Of a stretch of 61,705 nt of DNA, positions 19,301 through 26,455 are shown one piece after another. Below the pieces are notes generated by a model. The model was not told the origin of the DNA. It ran no database searches and was given only the letters and a program-made list of their open reading frames with translations. The stretch is from Owenweeksia sp964619125 (GTDB lineage Bacteria > Bacteroidota > Bacteroidia > Flavobacteriales > Schleiferiaceae). The position numbers and the translations under genes are program-made. Position 1 is the stretch's first letter. Every line of letters starts with the position of its first letter. The DNA is taken from contig CAZUCA010000014.1 in the NCBI GenBank assembly GCA_964619125.1, positions 1 through 61,705 on the forward strand, given 5' to 3'.

Positions 19301-20107
19301 CGCCAGGATGGGCATAGGAAAATAACCGAAGCGGTTTAATTCAAGGAAGGGGAAAAATTCGTTCTGCCAGGCATACTGCCCACCATGTGGCCCGTACGAG
19401 CGCGGCGGGTGATGCATGGCCAGCAATACCGTTTTATCCTTTAGTTTGCTGAGTTCATCCTTGAGCTTCAGCAAAAATTCAGAGCGACTTTGGCAATCAC
19501 AATCGCGGTTAATATTCTCATAGCGGTCCCAATCTTCCATATACCACTGGGAGTCAATCGCCAATAGCACCACATCATCAGTAAGGTCCTTGTCTTCTGG
19601 GCCACTGCAACCCCAGTCGGGTAGAAAGAGCTTCTTTTCCCCCACCCAGGCCTCAATCAGGTCGTCCTGGCGCTTTAACGACTGGCGGCCATAGCCCCAG
19701 TCGTGATTACCGGGAATAAATACGATATCGCCCTTATAGTCTTTAATGGCCATAAACTGACCATAAAGCTTTTCTACTTCCCTCTCGTAGTTGGGAGCAT
19801 CCTCGTGGGGAATGCCTTTGGGATAAACATTGTCGCCCAGAAAAATCACCCCTTGCTTTTCAGGTGCTTCTGCCATTTTCTGCTGCATGAGTTCAAAGGT
19901 GCTTTGCGCAATGATAGTTTGCGGGAGGCCGGCATCACCAATCAGGAAGAAGGAATACACCGGATCTTCCTGGGGAGGTAAATACTCCTCCCGCCAATTT
20001 GCTCCTTCAAATGAATAGTCGGGTTTATGGGTGGCACAGCCGCAGGCCAATAATAAAGTGAGAACAGTGGCACTGATTCTGTAACTGGGATACAAAGATT
20101 TCAGCAT
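16391..20107 (-). CDS. Lipoprotein metallophosphoesterase fused to Omp85/BamA-type outer-membrane barrel
   Basis: A 1238-residue two-domain protein. The start is at 20107 (MLKSLYPSYRISATVLTLLL then ACGC), giving a lipobox near C22/C24; the longer frame to 20224 adds no signal. Residues 52 to about 400 are a calcineurin-like phosphoesterase with all five motifs: GDAG (D58), FLGDNVYP, PGNHDWGYG (133-136), AMHHPPRSYGPHGG and ISGHEHTL. A long middle region follows (DWDRHQDNWRW). The last 350 residues are a barrel with MQSLRGFRMGRFRG, the conserved RGF tip of Omp85 loop L6, and a terminal strand ending GFNF. The enzyme head should therefore be fixed at the outer membrane. It is the first gene of the ppk1 operon. 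Confidence 0.9.
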   Translation of the reverse strand: MLKSLYPSYRISATVLTLLLACGCATHKPDYSFEGANWREEYLPPQEDPVYSFFLIGDAGLPQTIIAQSTFELMQQKMAEAPEKQGVIFLGDNVYPKGIPHEDAPNYEREVEKLYGQFMAIKDYKGDIVFIPGNHDWGYGRQSLKRQDDLIEAWVGEKKLFLPDWGCSGPEDKDLTDDVVLLAIDSQWYMEDWDRYENINRDCDCQSRSEFLLKLKDELSKLKDKTVLLAMHHPPRSYGPHGGQYAWQNEFFPFLELNRFGYFPMPILAGLLRRNLGISQDVTNAGYEMLVDDIWEATRGMKNVIFISGHEHTLQYIEDEDHPYIVSGAGAKRSPASAGGYAKYTSGQGGFVQLDFYANGSSYAKFYNGLTGDLDYAKEIIPRDTTMLYDFSFYEARPDSFVTSIYDPETYPPDVTRALWGKLNREMYYDSIGMEVFYFDDYPHNLRPNRRGGGNQTNSLHLIDDLEHEYQLRSVKKDGSRILGGVFKGTFVVDMLEDVFTYGHPYGAFVLSELSDSSKVYHANPKLVYMPKQPGLGMFNEDFGDAVYLFEERPDEDGSHIASFGNSPEIIGTDDVMEEIVKGHEHYIDTAWMMRSRIFDFMIGDWDRHQDNWRWASFEADSIDGVMYRPIPRDRDMVFTDFSGFMVSILNKTLPQLRQFQSYGKEIPRMKWYAEYPKFYDRRFIGPVEWAIWEEQARYIQEHVSDQLIERAIREMPEKGFEYSGEELIEIMKYRRDHLVEMVREYYELLADNVEVLGTNDKDYVEVVRLNRNETLVRVRTEDEDDSTKTHLRYRRIFYTDETDEVRIYGLEEGDEFKISGSAKNGIKVRIIGGYGDDEVVDESHVNGWSRKTKVYDYPGGVDLTTSKETMAMISTRYDYNNYEFKDYQRDYSLFLPLMSYNPDFGFSAGLSWLHYAYGYKQRPEAYRHRLDLSYAFGNRSITGSYNGVFNNTFNYWGLSLGALVHGPRFTLNYFGEGNEAEKDPSREREYYQVRQREIALAVGLRRPFKYNSGYFEIQPFYTHLKAEPTEGRYITEASDAEIRGSNIFEPMDITGVSVNFLYDTRNNNAVPTRGLVADFKLRYRDFLAGPEDNASFKSKLTFYQRLTQNDFLVWATLLGYEHVFGDYLFFQSAYVGGMQSLRGFRMGRFRGHSSFWNSNDVRMNFGEVKNKLLPFDAGLFGAFDHGRVWHSDLASNVYHYTYGGGVFVNILDIASATLGYHIGNEEGQWLFQLGFNF

Positions 20108-20254
20108 TAATTTAATTTTAAATAAAGCAGAAGGATTGTCAGTAAGATTATACTGCAGGTTCTTAACCGGATTTTGAGCATCTTGTTTGAAGCGCTTCGG
20201 CAATGGGGCCTGCCCCTCCCTCAATCTTTGTAACTTAGGACTTCGCGTTTTCCT

Positions 20255-21064
20255 ATGAAAAGGGTAATCCAGTTAATATTATTGCTCAGTTTAATGCTCT
20301 CTTGCAAAAAGGAGCTAGCGGAGAAACAACCATCGCAGTCAGACGATGCGGGATCAATCACCGGCGAATGCAGTAATGCACGCTGTGCCCTCGACCGGAT
20401 TTATCAAAAGGATGGGCACACTTACCTTTACGCCGGCACTAACAGCAGTACTCATTTCAATATCACTGGTTGGTTACTCGAAAGTGAGAATCTGCGTGAT
20501 CATGGCCTTTCCAGAGAGGCCTTTCCGGCTCTGATCGCACCGTTGTATCAGCCGCTGTCCGAAATCCCGGCCTTATACCGTAGTAATAGCCAGGTACTGG
20601 TCGTCAAAGGGCGTGCAGAAGTGCGGGCCTACCCCTACAGCCTGATGACCTACCACGAGGTGATTAACGATGAAATTGATGGCAAGCCTTATATGGCTGC
20701 CTACTGCGTCCTGGCTGATTTTACCGCTGCCTACAGCCGGCAAGTCTGTGATCGGGTATTGACCTTTGCTGTTTCAGGTTACACCTACCTCAATCCCAAT
20801 TTTCCGGATGACCCTATCCAGGCCTTTATTCTTTGGGACCGTGAAACCGAAAGCCTCTGGAACCCACTGACAGATGCAGGTGTTTCTCATCTCCTGCAAA
20901 ACCAAGCTTTGGCTAAACTACCTGTCAGCCAGTGGGAAGTAATGACCTGGTCTGAGCTGAAAGACAACTATCCCGCAGCCCGGGTATTAAAAGTGGGGCA
21001 ACAACCAGACCCGCCTCTCAACTGGCCCAGACTTAGCTGTAGCGACCTTAGCTGTTGCCATTAG
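20255..21064 (+). CDS. DUF3179 domain lipoprotein
   Basis: A 269-residue lipoprotein (MKRVIQLILLLSLMLSCKKE, lipobox Cys 17). From about residue 110 it follows the DUF3179 pattern: VRAYPYSLMTYHEVINDEID, YMAAYCVLADFTAAYSR, FAVSGYTYLNP, LWDRETESLWNPLT, and VSQWEVMTWSELKDNYPAAR near the end. The family has no established biochemical function. Cysteines cluster at the mature N-terminus (CSNARC) and at the extreme C-terminus (CSDLSCCH), which may form disulfides or bind metal. The gene is divergent from the phosphoesterase operon and convergent with the GNAT-nitrilase gene, sharing the stop tetranucleotide TTAG (21061-21064). Confidence 0.85.
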   Translation: MKRVIQLILLLSLMLSCKKELAEKQPSQSDDAGSITGECSNARCALDRIYQKDGHTYLYAGTNSSTHFNITGWLLESENLRDHGLSREAFPALIAPLYQPLSEIPALYRSNSQVLVVKGRAEVRAYPYSLMTYHEVINDEIDGKPYMAAYCVLADFTAAYSRQVCDRVLTFAVSGYTYLNPNFPDDPIQAFILWDRETESLWNPLTDAGVSHLLQNQALAKLPVSQWEVMTWSELKDNYPAARVLKVGQQPDPPLNWPRLSCSDLSCCH

Positions 21065-22599
21065 GACAAATCCCCCTTGCGGTTTACCACCTCATAAAGG
21101 TCATGACGCCTGTCAAGCAGGGTGCGTACACTGCCGTAGTTATGCAGCTCTTTTAACAAATCCAGATCCACATCCGCTACCACTGTCATTTCGGTATTGG
21201 GAGTAGCCTCGGCCTTAATGCAGTTGGTTGGAAAGGCAAAATCGCTGGGGGTGAAAATGGCCGACTGGGCATACTGTATATCCATATTGTTAACTCTGGG
21301 CAAATTGCCTACCGAACCGGCAATGGCCACGTAGCACTCATTTTCAATAGCCCGGGCCATGCTGCAGTTGCGCACCCGCATATAGCCGTTCTGAGTATCG
21401 GTAAGGAAGGGCACAAAAAGTATCTGCATACCCTGATCGGCATACATGCGGGAGATTTCGGGAAACTCTACATCATAGCATACCATAATACCAATCTTTC
21501 CGCAATCGGTATCAAAAACCTTGATGCGATCGCCGCCCCGCATCCCCCATGAGTCGCGCTCGGCGGGGGTAATATGGGTTTTTTCATAGTAATCCCAACT
21601 GCCATCCCGGCGGCAGAGGTAAGTGATGTTATAAAGATTGTCATCACGAAGGGCCGGCATGGAGCCACTGATAATGTTAATGTTATAGCTGACCGCTTTT
21701 TCCGAAAACACCTCGCGGATGCGATCGGTGTAGTTTGCCAGCTGACGGATGGCCTGGGCCTCACCCAGGTGGTTATAAGCCTGCATCAGGGGCGCATTAA
21801 AGAGCTCCGGGAAAAGAACAAAATCAGACTGGTAGGCACTTACCGCGTCAATAAAATAATCGATGTAATCCTCCAGGGCCTCAAATGATTTGAGCTCGCG
21901 CATCTGCCACTGCACCAAACCGATCCGGACAATGCTTTTCGTCTGGTTGATGAACTTCTCCTCTTCCTCGTAAAAGATATTATTCCACTCCAGCAATGCG
22001 GCATATTCCTTACTACCAATATCTCCCGGCAGGTAGCTTTTGACAAGCTTGCGAACGTGGAAGTCATTGGCAAACTGAAAGCTCAGCACCGGGTCATGGA
22101 TGCCGCTATCCTTTACTTTCTGGATGTATTCCTTAGGGCTCAGGTCAAGGTGATGCTCATTGTAGCGCGACATGCGTCCGCCAATTATGATACTCTGGAG
22201 GTTGAGATTTTCACAGAGCTCTTTGCGGGCATCGTACAGCCGCCGGGCCAGGCGCATACCGCGGTAATCGGGGTGTACAAAAAGCTCAATACCGTACAGC
22301 ACATTGCCTTTTGGATCATGGGTGCTAAAGGTACCCTCGCCAATGATCTGATTGTAGGTGTGCTTGTCGCCAAACTTTTTATAATCCACAATCAAGGTCA
22401 GGGCACAGCCCACCACCTGGTCATTAGCAGTAACGCAAATCTGCCCTTCCGGAAAAATTTCGAGCAGCTTACCTAAGTCCTTTCTTGACCAGGGGTCATC
22501 CTCCACATCGTGGTAGCTGTCCTGCATTACCGATTTCAGCGACAGATAATCGTCAAGCTGTAAATTCCGCAACTCAATCTTGAGCTCATTAGTTTCCAT
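21061..22599 (-). CDS. GNAT acetyltransferase / carbon-nitrogen hydrolase (nitrilase) fusion
   Basis: A 512-residue bifunctional protein. Residues 1 to about 215 are a GNAT fold (VGCALTLIVDYKKFGDKHTY, ELFVHPDYRGMRLARRLYDA with the acetyl-CoA loop). From about residue 222 follows a carbon-nitrogen hydrolase with the Glu-Lys-Cys triad in VLFPELFNAPL, YEKTHITPAERDSWG and KIGIMVCYDVEFPEI. The architecture is a recognised fusion family in bacteria, but the substrate is not established; it may acylate and hydrolyse the same amide or clean up a damaged metabolite. It lies 45 bases downstream of the ACP phosphodiesterase gene and may share its promoter. Its stop overlaps that of the convergent DUF3179 gene. 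Confidence 0.92.
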   Translation of the reverse strand: METNELKIELRNLQLDDYLSLKSVMQDSYHDVEDDPWSRKDLGKLLEIFPEGQICVTANDQVVGCALTLIVDYKKFGDKHTYNQIIGEGTFSTHDPKGNVLYGIELFVHPDYRGMRLARRLYDARKELCENLNLQSIIIGGRMSRYNEHHLDLSPKEYIQKVKDSGIHDPVLSFQFANDFHVRKLVKSYLPGDIGSKEYAALLEWNNIFYEEEEKFINQTKSIVRIGLVQWQMRELKSFEALEDYIDYFIDAVSAYQSDFVLFPELFNAPLMQAYNHLGEAQAIRQLANYTDRIREVFSEKAVSYNINIISGSMPALRDDNLYNITYLCRRDGSWDYYEKTHITPAERDSWGMRGGDRIKVFDTDCGKIGIMVCYDVEFPEISRMYADQGMQILFVPFLTDTQNGYMRVRNCSMARAIENECYVAIAGSVGNLPRVNNMDIQYAQSAIFTPSDFAFPTNCIKAEATPNTEMTVVADVDLDLLKELHNYGSVRTLLDRRHDLYEVVNRKGDLS

Positions 22600-22644
22600 A
22601 TGCCTAATTATGATCTTTAAAACGCAGCTTCCGCCCCGCTGTTT

Positions 22645-23235
22645 TCAAGTTTTTATCCGCAGTATTTCTGAGCGTGCATAATCCTCCAATAAAGGGAAGA
22701 AGCGGTCAAATTCACTCTCAAATGCAAGATAGTCTGAAAACAAGTCATCAGTGGCTTCCTTCATCCGGTTATCAAAAGAGGCCCGGCGGCTCATTCCCTG
22801 AAATACCCTTTCCAGGCCCTCACGACGGGCATAATTTACCAACCAGTTATCCGCTTCCATAAAGGGCAGCATACGCTGAATAGTAGGGGGCAATTCATCC
22901 CAGCGACTGTAAAGCAGGCTGTAGGCATCACTCACAAAGTCAGCCAGGGGTTGGGGGTGATACTCCTCAAACTTAAGGGCCAGAAAGTGATCGTATAAAA
23001 TATCAACGATCACACCTGCGTATTTGCCATGCCGTGCCCGCAGTCGTTCCTTACTCTCTTCCACCACTGGGTGCTGGTCAGTAAAGAAGTCAATTTTATG
23101 ATGCAAACGGATGCCTTCTACCACCATGGGCTTAAAATGCCGGAACTGTACCCGCCGCACCGAATCAGCAATAAAATTGCCGACCATCAGGTCAGCATCG
23201 CCAAAACTCAGTTTTAAGTGCGCCAAAAAGTTCAT
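22645..23235 (-). CDS. acpH: Acyl carrier protein phosphodiesterase
   Basis: Removes the 4'-phosphopantetheine arm from holo-ACP. The 196-residue protein has the family N-terminus MNFLAHLKLSFGDADLMVGN followed by FIADSVRR. It also shows GIRLHHKIDFFTDQHPVVEE, with the clustered His and Asp of this HD-like metal hydrolase, and DILYDHFLAL. Length matches AcpH. It starts about 60 bases downstream of a TACATTTG -7 element on the minus strand (23301-23308) and is followed by the GNAT-nitrilase gene. Confidence 0.9.
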   Translation of the reverse strand: MNFLAHLKLSFGDADLMVGNFIADSVRRVQFRHFKPMVVEGIRLHHKIDFFTDQHPVVEESKERLRARHGKYAGVIVDILYDHFLALKFEEYHPQPLADFVSDAYSLLYSRWDELPPTIQRMLPFMEADNWLVNYARREGLERVFQGMSRRASFDNRMKEATDDLFSDYLAFESEFDRFFPLLEDYARSEILRIKT

Positions 23236-23656
23236 GGTCTGTTATTAAAGCTTTTCCGGCCATTGTGGAAAGACAAAAAGCCGTTTATCATTGCATGCTT
23301 CAAATGTACAGTACATTCCATCAAAAAATTTTCAGATTAGGACAGAGCCTGCAAGGGCGCCTAGTCAAAATAACGTCCGGCCGTGGCCCAGGGAGCTGGC
23401 CTTTACTAAAAGGCGCCTAACTCTTCGCCGGCTTGTTTCAACAACTTTCAATTGCCCCTGCCAGCTATTGCACCTTTCCCAATTTCTACTGTAAGCCTGA
23501 AAAATCAAGGCTAAGGAAAGGTCTGATGGTGGTGCTATACCTTTTTGGGCCAGGGCTTAGGGGCCGGCCATTTTTTTTGGACCCATGCTGCCGGCTACCA
23601 CCCCCTTGCATAACTAAAGATTTCACTGAAAGAACTTTTGAACTAAATTTCCCCTT
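23236..23656. other. 421-bp non-coding gap with GC-rich potential RNA structure
   Basis: No convincing gene is seen on either strand; short open frames here lack a plausible start or family. The left 80 bases serve as the acpH promoter. GGCGCCTA occurs near 23357 and again near 23412 and can pair to close a 50-base domain that itself contains a GGCC...GGCC hairpin. Further on, a GGCCGGCC block near 23562-23571 is followed by eight T residues, resembling a terminator on the plus strand. A small RNA is possible. I could not match SRP RNA, tmRNA, RNase P RNA or 6S RNA. Confidence 0.4.
23301..23308 (-). promoter_or_regulatory. Probable -7 promoter element of acpH
   Basis: The minus strand reads TACATTTG, a full match to TAnnTTTG. 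It overlaps the interrupted palindrome TGTACAGTACA (23305-23315). A TTG is present upstream but with shorter than usual spacing (13 bases), so the -33 part is uncertain. Confidence 0.5.
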
Positions 23657-24052
23657 ATGAAAAACGCCATCCTATTTCCCGCCTTAATGGCCCTTGTCTT
23701 ATGCTCATGTGAGAAAGAAGAAGATGACAACACCGACAAAGAGGCCCCGAAAATTACCATTATAGCCCCTACTGACAGCTCACAAGCCATGAGTGGCATG
23801 CCTATGCACATAATGGCCAGTGTGAGTGATAATGAGCAACTGCACGAAATTCACGTGGAAGCCTACAACAGCACCCAGGACAGTGTAATGTTACACCTGC
23901 ATATGCACGAACATGGTCAGTCGGTTATGGTTGACACCAGCTTTATAATTCCTGATTTTGGAGAACATCAGGATTACGTGATTACAGTGGAAGCACGTGA
24001 TCATGCCGGCAACACCACCAAAGAGACCCGTAATAAGCACGTGCACCTGTAG
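23657..24052 (+). CDS. His/Met-rich DUF4625-like lipoprotein
   Basis: A 131-residue lipoprotein (MKNAILFPALMALVLCSCEK, lipobox Cys). After an acidic linker (KEEDDNTDKEAP) it has one Ig-like domain beginning KITIIAPTDSS. The motif ASVSDNEQLHEIHVEAYNS and the final VEARDHAGNTTKE follow the DUF4625 pattern. The middle is unusually rich in histidine and methionine (MSGMPMHIMAS, MLHLHMHEHGQSVMV, KHVHL). Such spacing is typical of copper or other soft-metal binding, but no function is known for the family. It stands alone after a 420-bp non-coding gap. Confidence 0.8.
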   Translation: MKNAILFPALMALVLCSCEKEEDDNTDKEAPKITIIAPTDSSQAMSGMPMHIMASVSDNEQLHEIHVEAYNSTQDSVMLHLHMHEHGQSVMVDTSFIIPDFGEHQDYVITVEARDHAGNTTKETRNKHVHL

Positions 24053-24140
24053 GGTGAAAGCCCTGAATAAAGCACAAGTCCATAATAGTTTGAACTACCA
24101 GCGGCTTTTTAATTTTCAGAACAGAGGCAGCAACGCCTGA

Positions 24141-24180
24141 AAAAGAAAAACCCCGCTCTTCCATTGGAAAAACGGGGTTT
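24141..24180 (-). terminator. Intrinsic terminator of the pssA-purS operon
   Basis: The 8-bp stem AAACCCCG (24148-24155) pairs with CGGGGTTT (24173-24180). On the minus strand it is followed by a T-rich run, and it lies 46 bases past the purS stop. Confidence 0.75.
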
Positions 24181-24225
24181 ACAGTTCCGATTAAAAAACC
24201 TCAATCCTCAATCCAAATATAGGAT

Positions 24226-24483
24226 TTATTTTTGGTTTTCAAATAGTTTGAATTCAAAACTTTCGGTGATCTGGTTTACCAGCAATTTCTTGCAGGCCTC
24301 TTCTACCTTTTGTTCGGCTGCGGCCGCACTATCAGCTTCCACCTCAAGGGTAATATGCTTTCCAATACGAACGCCTGAGATTTCCGGCAGTCCCACATTC
24401 TTCATGCTATTGGTAACTGCTTTTCCCTGTGGGTCGAGCAGTGCTTTATGAGGCATAATATTGATCTCAGCAGTAAAGGTCAT
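24226..24483 (-). CDS. purS: Phosphoribosylformylglycinamidine synthase subunit PurS
   Basis: Small subunit that lets PurQ pass ammonia to PurL in step four of purine synthesis. The 85-residue protein shows the family pattern: AEINIMPHKALLDPQGKAVT, SMKNVGLPEISGVRIGKHIT, then the C-terminal helix EQKVEEACKKLLVNQITESF. Its ATG overlaps the pssA stop (TAATG), so it is coupled to pssA. PurL and PurQ are not in the window. A stand-alone PurS in a Bacteroidota genome is notable because many bacteria use the single large PurL instead. Confidence 0.92.
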   Translation of the reverse strand: MTFTAEINIMPHKALLDPQGKAVTNSMKNVGLPEISGVRIGKHITLEVEADSAAAAEQKVEEACKKLLVNQITESFEFKLFENQK

Positions 24484-25187
24484 TATCTCTGGGGTTTAAA
24501 AATGAGCGACAAAATTAGGTACAAAGGTATAATAAACACCAATGCCCGCAGGCGGAATACCGCAATCAAGAGGATGATTCCCAGCAAGAGGATATAACGT
24601 CCCTTGTTTTCGCCCCAGCGCAGGTTTTTCACCTTGAGGCTCATCAGCGGTAGCTCAGCCACCAGCAGAAAAGAGGTGGCCAGCACTATCACAGTGAGGA
24701 AAAAAGGATGGAGCAACACATTGCGCAGCGTTTCATTGTCGGTATAAAGAGCGGTAAGGCAAACGGCAAAGAGAAAAATGGTATTGGCCGGGGTAGGCAT
24801 GCCGATAAAGTGCTCGGCCTGGCGGGTATCGATATTAAACTTAGCCAGACGCAGGGCCGAAAAGAGGGGGATAATCAAAGCTATATAGGGCAAAAAATCA
24901 GGCAGGGGCTCGCCACTGAGGTAGGAAAGGCGCATCACCTTAAAAAGCAGAAAACCGGGTACCACTCCAAAGCTGACCATATCAGCCAATGAATCGAGTT
25001 GCTTGCCCAACTCCGAATGCACCTTAAGGGCTCTGGCCGCAAAGCCGTCAAAAAAATCAAATAGCAGTGAGGCCCCTACCAAATAGGCAGCCAGTTCATA
25101 CTTTCCACTGAAAATTACCGAAATAGCCAGCAGTCCGCAGGCCAGATTTGATAGGGTAAGTAAGTTGGGGATAAAACTCTTCAACAT
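24483..25187 (-). CDS. pssA: CDP-diacylglycerol--serine O-phosphatidyltransferase
   Basis: Makes phosphatidylserine, the precursor of phosphatidylethanolamine, in the inner membrane. The 234-residue protein has about seven hydrophobic segments. It carries the CDP-alcohol phosphatidyltransferase signature D-x2-D-G-x2-A-R-x8-G-x3-D-x3-D, seen as DFFDGFAARALKVHSELGKQ followed by LDSLADMVSFG (about residues 45-75). It is the first gene of a two-gene operon with purS. No Psd gene is present nearby. Confidence 0.94.
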   Translation of the reverse strand: MLKSFIPNLLTLSNLACGLLAISVIFSGKYELAAYLVGASLLFDFFDGFAARALKVHSELGKQLDSLADMVSFGVVPGFLLFKVMRLSYLSGEPLPDFLPYIALIIPLFSALRLAKFNIDTRQAEHFIGMPTPANTIFLFAVCLTALYTDNETLRNVLLHPFFLTVIVLATSFLLVAELPLMSLKVKNLRWGENKGRYILLLGIILLIAVFRLRALVFIIPLYLILSLIFKPQR

Positions 25188-25274
25188 TTAGGGTTTTGGG
25201 CAATATTAGCCAATTTCCAAAGTTTACAATGGCGGTATAATTCTTTTATTTGCTGCCTTAAAGCTTCCACAACC

Positions 25275-26381
25275 TTGAAAAAACTGATCCTTTTGTTATT
25301 GACTACTCCCCTGTGGCTGGCTGCCCAGACTCAGGGATCCGGCAATAACGATGAACCCGCCCTGGGGAGAAAATACAGTAATGAATTTCTAAATATAGGG
25401 GTGGATGCCCGGGCCATGGCCATGAGCAATTCCGTAATCGCCTCCACCGGCGACGCCACCTCGGGTTACTGGAACCCGGCTGGCTTGGCGAAAGTTCGCG
25501 ACAACTGGCAGGCAGCAGCCATGCACGCTGAGTATTTTGCCAGCATTGCCCAGTACGATTACCTGGCCTATGCCCAACCACTGGACGCCCAGAGTAGCAT
25601 TGGCATTACCCTGATACGTTTTGGGGTGGATAATATCCTCAACACCACTAACCTGATTGATGCCGGGGGTAACGTGGACTACGATCGCATCAGCAGATTT
25701 TCTGCCGCTGATTATGCCCTTATCGGCTCCTATGCCCGCCAAGCGACCTCTATTCCCAATCTCTCCTATGGCGGTAACGTTAAAATCATCTACCGCCAGA
25801 TCGGCAAATTCGCCAGCGCCATCGGTTTTGGCTTTGATGCCGGGGTGCAATACCATGCCGGCCCCTGGCAACTGGGTGCCACCCTGCGCGACGTCACTTC
25901 TACCTTTAATGCCTGGAGTATTAATGAAGAAGAACTGGGTCCGGGCTTTGAGGCCACCGGCAACGAACTGCCCGATGAAAATATCGAACTTACCTTGCCC
26001 CGGCTAATGGTAGGTGCAGGCCGCCGCTTTGAGCTGGGTGAAAACTACAGTCTCCACACCGAAGTGAATGCTGACTTCACTTTCGACGGACGCCGCAACA
26101 CCCTGGTTTCGGCCGACTTTGGCAATGTGGACCCCGGCATCGGCCTGGAACTGGGCTATCGCAATTTTGTCTTCCTGCGCGGCGGGCTTGGCAATGTGCA
26201 GCGGCTAACAGAATTTAACGGCAGTACCAATTACGCCATGCAGCCCAACCTGGGCATCGGCTTTAAATACCGTGGCATTGCAATCGACTACGCCCTTACC
26301 GATATAGGCAACAGCTCCGCGGCCCTCTACAGCAACATATTTTCCCTGCGCTTCGATATGGCCGCATTCAAGGCCAGCTAA
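25275..26381 (+). CDS. PorV/PorQ family outer-membrane protein
   Basis: A 368-residue barrel protein. The start codon must be TTG at 25275, because the signal peptide (KKLILLLLTTPLWLAAQTQG) begins right there and the next ATG lies inside the mature region. Mature features are FLNIGVDARAMAMSNSVIAS, GDATSGYWNPAGLA, YRNFVFLRGGLGN and a final strand near SNIFSLRFDM, the pattern of PorV/PorQ proteins in the FadL-like superfamily. PorV shuttles T9SS cargo to the attachment complex. Because the genome encodes several T9SS cargo proteins (four in this window), a role in that pathway is plausible, but many family paralogues have no assigned role. Confidence 0.85.
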   Translation: MKKLILLLLTTPLWLAAQTQGSGNNDEPALGRKYSNEFLNIGVDARAMAMSNSVIASTGDATSGYWNPAGLAKVRDNWQAAAMHAEYFASIAQYDYLAYAQPLDAQSSIGITLIRFGVDNILNTTNLIDAGGNVDYDRISRFSAADYALIGSYARQATSIPNLSYGGNVKIIYRQIGKFASAIGFGFDAGVQYHAGPWQLGATLRDVTSTFNAWSINEEELGPGFEATGNELPDENIELTLPRLMVGAGRRFELGENYSLHTEVNADFTFDGRRNTLVSADFGNVDPGIGLELGYRNFVFLRGGLGNVQRLTEFNGSTNYAMQPNLGIGFKYRGIAIDYALTDIGNSSAALYSNIFSLRFDMAAFKAS

Positions 26382-26455
26382 TTCCACTGGCTTTCTACCC
26401 GACGCCGCTGGCGGGCAGACCTTCTTTTAATACATTGGCCAAAAAATTGGCTCCT

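Noticed and set aside
20161..20254. GAAGCGCTTC palindrome (20189-20198) and GGGGC/GCCCC hairpin as a phosphate operator
   Set aside because: Both lie between divergent genes but are short, GC-rich and unlike any Pho box I know; too weak to list as a regulatory site.
23340..23580. Known structural RNA (SRP, tmRNA, RNase P, 6S)
   Set aside because: None of the signature segments of these RNAs could be found in either strand, so no name is given.
23291..23660. Short open frames of 67 and 75 residues in the non-coding gap
   Set aside because: Low complexity of start context, no signal or family, and they run through possible hairpins.
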